A DNA stretch of 63,904 bases from JBFLYZ01 sp040756415. GTDB taxonomy: Bacteria; Bacteroidota; Bacteroidia; JADZBD01. Below, piece after piece: positions 59,452-63,904 of the stretch; positions within the stretch are counted from its first letter, which is position 1, and each line of letters starts with the position of its first letter. The notes below the pieces were generated by a model. The model searched no databases, was not told the DNA's origin, and saw only the letters and a program-made list of their open reading frames with translations. A program made the translations under genes and the position numbers. The stretch is taken from the NCBI GenBank assembly GCA_040756415.1, contig JBFLYZ010000016.1, positions 1-63,904 of the forward strand, given 5' to 3'.

Positions 59452-62127
59452 ATGGCAGATACAGAAATAAAACGGTTGAGCAAGGTTGCTAAGGAGTTCA
59501 ATGTGGCATTGCACACCATTGTCGATTTCCTCGACAAGGCAGGGCACAAGGTGGAATCGAACCCCAATGCCAAGCTTACGCCTGAGCAATACCGCATTTT
59601 GCTCAACGAGTTTTCTGATGAGAAGAAGGATAAGGAGGTGGCGACCAATATTTCACGCGCCAAGCAGAAGCGCGAGGCGGGTGAAGAGATCATCGAGCTG
59701 CCCAAAAAGCAGAAAGACGAGCCCGAGGAGATACTGATCAAGGATAACCAGGTGCCCAAAGAGAAGAAAAAAGGCAAGGCGCAGGAAGAAGAGGACGTGA
59801 TCCGCGCCAAGGCCGATCAGAAGATAGAGGTGAGCGTGAAAGGAAAGATCGACCTGGAATCGATCAACACCAAGACCAAGCCGGAAAAGAAATCGAAGAA
59901 AAAGGACGAAGAAGAGGAGAGCAAGGCGAAGAAAAGCGCTAAGAAAGAAGCAGCCGAAGAGCCGGCCGAAACCGCTGAGAAGCCGAAAGAGGATAATTTC
60001 ATCAAGACCGAGTACCAGAAGCTGGAGGGGCCTAAGATCCTTTCCAAGATCGAGCTGCCGGTAGAGGAGAAAAAGAAACCGGTGGCCTCGTCCAACGCTG
60101 ATTTTGAGACCGACCGCAAGAAGAAGCGAAAGCGCATCAACAAGAACAAGGTCAGTACGGCCGATTTCAAGCAGACGGATATCGACCGCCATAAAGGCAA
60201 GCGCGACCAGAAGCCCCGCCACGAGCTTTCTGAGGAAGAGATACAGAAACAGATCAAGGAAACCCTGGCCCGGCTGAGCGGTGGGGGAAAATCAAAGGCA
60301 TCGAAATACCGCAGGGAGAAGCGCGATGAGATCCGGAGCAAAATGGCCGAGGAGGCCGAGCAGGTAGCGACCGAAAGCCGTACCATCAAGGTAACGGAGT
60401 TCGTTTCAGCGAACCAGTTGGCTACCATGATGGGCGTTTCGGCCACCGAGATCATTGCCAAATGCATGGGCATAGGCCTTTTCGTTTCCATCAACCAGCG
60501 CCTGGATGCCGAAACCATTTCCATGATCGCTGAGGAGTACGGCCACAAAGTGGAATTTGTAAGCGTGGAGGTGCAGGAGGCCATACGCGAGGAAGAGGAT
60601 ACCCCCGAGCAGCTCAAGCCCCGCCCGCCCATCGTTACCGTGATGGGCCACGTAGACCATGGCAAAACATCGCTGCTCGACCATATCCGTAAGACCAACG
60701 TGATAGCCGGTGAGGCCGGTGGCATTACCCAGCACATTGGCGCATACAGCGTGAACCTGGCCAACGGCAAGACCATTACTTTCCTGGATACCCCCGGTCA
60801 CGAGGCCTTTACCGCCATGCGCGCCCGCGGTGCCCAGGTTACGGATGTAGCCATCATCGTGGTAGCGGCTGACGACAGCGTGATGCCCCAGACCATCGAG
60901 GCCATCAACCACGCCCAGGCGGCAGGAGTGCCCATGGTATTTGCCATCAACAAGATCGATAAGCCGGGAGCGAATCCCGACAAGATACGCGAAGCCCTCG
61001 CGAACATGAACATCCTGGTGGAGGAATGGGGCGGTAAGTACCAGTGCCAGGAGATATCCGCCAAGAAAGGGCTCAATATCGAGGCCCTGCTCGATAAAGT
61101 ATTGCTCGAGGCCGAGTTCAAAGACCTGAAGGCCAATCCCGACAAGAAAGCCGTTGGAACCATCATCGAATCCACGCTCGACAAGGGAAGGGGCTATGTG
61201 GCCACCGTGCTGGTGAAGACCGGCACGCTGCGCGTGGGCGACTACGTGCTGGCGGGCTGCTACAGCGGCAAGGTAAAGGCCCTCTTCAATGAAAGGGGGC
61301 AGCCGCTCGAGGAGGCCGGGCCTTCGCATCCGGCCGTGATGCTGGGCCTCAACGGGGCACCGCAGGCGGGCGATAAGTTCAACGTGATGGAAGATGAGCG
61401 CGAGGCCAAGGAGATCGCCAACAAGCGCCTCCAATTGCAGCGCGAACAGGGCATACGCACGCAGAAGCATATTACGCTCGATGAGATCGGAAGGCGACTG
61501 GCCATTGGTGATTTCCGCGAGCTGAACGTGATCGTGAAGGGCGATGTGGACGGCTCGATCGAGGCGCTCACCGATTCGCTGCAGAAGCTGTCTACGGAGA
61601 AAATACAGGTCAATATCATCCACAAGTCGGTAGGTGCCATCACCGAGTCGGACGTGCTGCTGGCATCGGCATCCAACGCCATTATTGTAGGCTTCCAGGT
61701 GCGTCCTTCAGTGAGCGCGCGCAAGCTGGCCGAGACCGAGCAGATCGATATACGTCTCTATTCCATCATTTACGATGCCATCAACGAGGTGAAAGCGGCC
61801 ATGGAAGGCATGCTGGCGCCCGAGTTCCAGGAAAAGATCGTTTCCAACATCGAGATCAGGGAAGTATTCAAGATCACCAAAGTGGGAACCATTGCGGGTT
61901 GTATGGTGCTTGACGGCAAGATACAGCGCAATACCAAGGTGCGCGTGATTCGCGATGGTATTGTGGTCTACACCGGTGAGCTGGGCTCGCTCAAGCGGTT
62001 CAAGGACGATGTAAAGGAGGTGGCTGCGGGTTTTGAATGCGGCCTGAACATACTGAACTTCAATGATATCAAAGTAGGAGATATCATCGAAGGATACGAG
62101 CTGGTGGAGGTAAAGGCCAAGCTATAG
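59452..62127 (+). CDS. infB: Translation initiation factor IF-2
   Basis: 891 residues. An IF2-N-type start (LSKVAKEFNVALHTIVDFL) is followed by a long, highly charged Lys/Glu linker (about 60-300) and a second IF2-N-like module (TEFVSANQLATMMGVSATEI). The GTPase domain begins near residue 390 with GHVDHGKTSLLDHIR; DTPGHEAF and NKIDKPG complete it. The C-terminal domains include VKGDVDGSIEALTDSL and end ELVEVKAKL. It brings initiator tRNA to the 30S subunit. 29 nt after nusA. Convergent with the last gene. Confidence 0.96.
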   Translation: MADTEIKRLSKVAKEFNVALHTIVDFLDKAGHKVESNPNAKLTPEQYRILLNEFSDEKKDKEVATNISRAKQKREAGEEIIELPKKQKDEPEEILIKDNQVPKEKKKGKAQEEEDVIRAKADQKIEVSVKGKIDLESINTKTKPEKKSKKKDEEEESKAKKSAKKEAAEEPAETAEKPKEDNFIKTEYQKLEGPKILSKIELPVEEKKKPVASSNADFETDRKKKRKRINKNKVSTADFKQTDIDRHKGKRDQKPRHELSEEEIQKQIKETLARLSGGGKSKASKYRREKRDEIRSKMAEEAEQVATESRTIKVTEFVSANQLATMMGVSATEIIAKCMGIGLFVSINQRLDAETISMIAEEYGHKVEFVSVEVQEAIREEEDTPEQLKPRPPIVTVMGHVDHGKTSLLDHIRKTNVIAGEAGGITQHIGAYSVNLANGKTITFLDTPGHEAFTAMRARGAQVTDVAIIVVAADDSVMPQTIEAINHAQAAGVPMVFAINKIDKPGANPDKIREALANMNILVEEWGGKYQCQEISAKKGLNIEALLDKVLLEAEFKDLKANPDKKAVGTIIESTLDKGRGYVATVLVKTGTLRVGDYVLAGCYSGKVKALFNERGQPLEEAGPSHPAVMLGLNGAPQAGDKFNVMEDEREAKEIANKRLQLQREQGIRTQKHITLDEIGRRLAIGDFRELNVIVKGDVDGSIEALTDSLQKLSTEKIQVNIIHKSVGAITESDVLLASASNAIIVGFQVRPSVSARKLAETEQIDIRLYSIIYDAINEVKAAMEGMLAPEFQEKIVSNIEIREVFKITKVGTIAGCMVLDGKIQRNTKVRVIRDGIVVYTGELGSLKRFKDDVKEVAAGFECGLNILNFNDIKVGDIIEGYELVEVKAKL

Positions 62128-62157
62128 CCATTAAACAAAGCAGGTAACAGCAGCCGG

Positions 62158-63756
62158 TCAGTGTATGATTACTTTCTGTGAATACACGCGGGTGTCAGTT
62201 ACCGCTTTGATGATGTATATTCCCCTGGGCAATTCTCTCAGGTCTGCCTCGTTTTGGGTCAACTGAAAAGCTTTTATTTCTTCCCCGAGTAAATTGTAGA
62301 CGACAATTTGAACCCCTATCGTTTGCCTATCGCCTGTTTGTAACTGAAAAATGCCATCTGATGGATTCGGAGTTATCAGAAGGCAGGGTTGGCCGTATTG
62401 CCAGCTACTGATCGATAAAGTAGTACACAAAATGCTGTCTGTTGTAGGCGGAGTTTGCGGCATGGTAGGCGGAATGTATGAAAATACAGTAAGGGGGTTT
62501 TCTATGCTTCGCGAAAATGTTGTAAATGTACATAAGGTGTCCAGGAACAGAATGTTATCCGAGTAGCACGGAATCCGGCCAGACGAATCTGTTTTTATTA
62601 AAATCCCGTTAGGATAAAAACCATAACTCTGGGTATGTCCTGCGAAAGCCAGGCCACCGTCAGTTGTGGAGGTGATGTCGAAGCCGTATTCGTCCAGAAC
62701 GCCACCGTAATATCTTCCGTGAAGAGGATTGCCCAATGAATCAGTAACGAGCAGGAAAATATCAACGCTTGGGTTTTGGATAATTCCGGTAATCGCATAA
62801 TGGCCAAAGTCAGTAACGGTTATGGCGTACGGATAAATGTAATTATTGCCATTGTAATACACCTTCGACCAAACAATATTTCCTGCTGAATCCGTTTTGA
62901 TTAAAGCGGGTCCGTTAAAAGCGGACAGCCCAGGCTTTCCGCAAATAATGAATCCTCCGTCAGCTGTTTGTTTTACATCGGTGCCGAAACTGTTTAGTAC
63001 AGTTCCGTAAATTTTTTCCCAGATCAGGTTCCCGTTCAAATCAATCTTCAGCAGGACAATATTTCCAATACCCGAATTTACCGTGGTGTCAAGCATGGAA
63101 CCTACCAGGATAACACCTTTTTCGGTTGCCCCATCGTACCAGTGATCGAGATTGGAAAAGCTGTAAACATTGGCGAAAGGATAATAACTTTCAAATGTTT
63201 TCACCCAAATAGGGCTGCCATTGGCCGTAGTACGGATTACCAGATAAGAATAATTGTTGTTACGCATAACCTGACAGGCGGCAATATAGCCTCCGTTACC
63301 AAGCTCCGTAACTCTGAAAAGATTACGTGATACTATTGTATTATCGATAAGAACAGAGGTTGAGGATGTGTCGGGGAGATAGGCTTTGACCCATTGGACA
63401 GTACCCTGAGAATCAAGTTTTATAAGACTCAACTTATTGCGCATTTCCCAGGGGCCAGGCTGCACAGTATCGCGTAAATGCCCGGCACATATATATCCGT
63501 TATCACTGGTTGGCTTTATGTCGTAAACATTATCCGAACCATTTGAATAGTGAAGAATTTTTTTAGCCCAGGTAACGTTTCCGATACTATCCACTTTGAC
63601 TATTCGTATCTGGGCGTCAGATGATGTAATTTGGTCATTACCACCAACGATAAAGCCTTTGTCACGCGTGGCCGCTACTGTATTGATGCAATCCATTGTA
63701 TCGAAAACCAGCGCAAATTCAAGATTTATCTGTCCCCAAGCACAAGGAGCAGACAA
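62158..63756 (-). CDS. T9SS-secreted beta-propeller-like protein, start unresolved
   Basis: At least 532 residues. The body is a series of about 50-residue units of the form RIVKVDSIGNVTWAKKI, LIKLDSQGTVQWVKAYL, LLKIDLNGNLIWEKIYG with SDNGYICAGH, ADGGFIICGK and TDGGLAFAGH, as in propeller proteins of Bacteroidota. The C-terminal 75 residues (ITPNPSDGIFQL to KVIIH) are a type A sorting domain. No ATG start exists. The TTG at 63756 cuts into a hydrophobic stretch, and the frame is open upstream to the stop at 63835, coding LILIIRSIITYVFAILSAP, a good signal peptide. An ATT start or a small frame error is possible. A+T-rich compared with neighbours. Confidence 0.75.
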   Translation of the reverse strand: MSAPCAWGQINLEFALVFDTMDCINTVAATRDKGFIVGGNDQITSSDAQIRIVKVDSIGNVTWAKKILHYSNGSDNVYDIKPTSDNGYICAGHLRDTVQPGPWEMRNKLSLIKLDSQGTVQWVKAYLPDTSSTSVLIDNTIVSRNLFRVTELGNGGYIAACQVMRNNNYSYLVIRTTANGSPIWVKTFESYYPFANVYSFSNLDHWYDGATEKGVILVGSMLDTTVNSGIGNIVLLKIDLNGNLIWEKIYGTVLNSFGTDVKQTADGGFIICGKPGLSAFNGPALIKTDSAGNIVWSKVYYNGNNYIYPYAITVTDFGHYAITGIIQNPSVDIFLLVTDSLGNPLHGRYYGGVLDEYGFDITSTTDGGLAFAGHTQSYGFYPNGILIKTDSSGRIPCYSDNILFLDTLCTFTTFSRSIENPLTVFSYIPPTMPQTPPTTDSILCTTLSISSWQYGQPCLLITPNPSDGIFQLQTGDRQTIGVQIVVYNLLGEEIKAFQLTQNEADLRELPRGIYIIKAVTDTRVYSQKVIIH

Positions 63757-63858
63757 AATGGCAAAAACGTATGTGATAATAGACCGGATAATTAAAATTA
63801 ATGCTAAATCCGCGTTCTGACCGCCAAAAGCCCCCTATAAAATTTCCGGTGCTTTTTC

Positions 63859-63889
63859 TTGATAATCAGGAAAAAAGTACCTATTTTTG
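63859..63889 (+). promoter_or_regulatory. Promoter reading out of the right edge
   Basis: TTG (63859-63861), 20-nt spacer, TATTTTTG (63882-63889). Both boxes fit. It should drive a plus-strand gene or RNA beyond the window, whose start is not visible. Confidence 0.65.
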
Positions 63890-63904
63890 GACTTCCCCAG
63901 CCCA

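Noticed and set aside
60406..61623. 405-codon antisense frame over infB
   Set aside because: Opposes the conserved GTPase domain of IF-2; no domain of its own.

Overview
The window is a piece of a Bacteroidota chromosome. The evidence is several type IX secretion (T9SS) substrates, a giant SprB-repeat protein followed by a PorP/SprF partner, families typical of the phylum (DUF3109, DUF2723, a SusC-like TonB-dependent receptor), and promoters that fit the Bacteroidota consensus TTG-N17..23-TAnnTTTG. Genes are dense, with G+C a little above 50% by eye; two stretches (about 4.9-7.1 kb and 62.2-63.9 kb) are clearly more A+T-rich. I see no rRNA, CRISPR array, insertion sequence or prophage. The order within the phylum cannot be fixed by eye; an uncultured lineage is plausible.

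Layout, left to right. 0-5 kb: ribonucleotide reductase nrdB-nrdA (minus strand, palindrome-rich spacer) and a DUF3109 protein. 4.9-7.1 kb: a tight, A+T-rich three-gene minus-strand operon of unknown function (Cys-rich multi-pass membrane protein, small beta-barrel candidate, small zinc-ribbon membrane protein). 7.2-20.6 kb: glyS, trhO, an SDR-type threonine dehydrogenase, a MORN-like repeat protein, cysS, an M28/glutaminyl-cyclase-like lipoprotein, dprA, a secreted protein with dockerin-like and possible cohesin-like regions, a STAS-like protein, a kelch protein and kbl. Tdh and Kbl together convert threonine to glycine. 20.6-24.8 kb: rplM-rpsI-rpsB-tsf-pyrH-frr. 24.9-31.3 kb: a radical SAM/SPASM protein, an RND/MMPL-type exporter, and an rmlA-epimerase-polyprenyl synthase run.

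31.4-45.7 kb is the surface/gliding region: a 2809-residue protein with about 30 SprB-type repeats and a type B T9SS signal, its PorP/SprF partner (4-nt overlap), an outer-membrane protein, a divergent HTH regulator, a 35-residue membrane peptide and secreted proteins of unknown function. 45.7-54.6 kb: a TonB-dependent receptor, a YeiH-type exporter divergent from a persulfide dioxygenase-rhodanese fusion, a polysaccharide deacetylase and a DUF2723 membrane protein. 54.6-63.9 kb: tRNA-Gln(TTG), a TPR-like fragment, a long MORN-like protein, a His-tailed membrane protein, rimP-nusA-infB, and a T9SS-exported propeller-like protein without a normal start codon.

The most interesting regulatory pattern is that terminator-shaped hairpins sit directly on or before start codons (cysS, the deacetylase, rimP-nusA-infB, and more loosely pyrH). 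The most interesting unknown system is the 4.9-7.1 kb operon.
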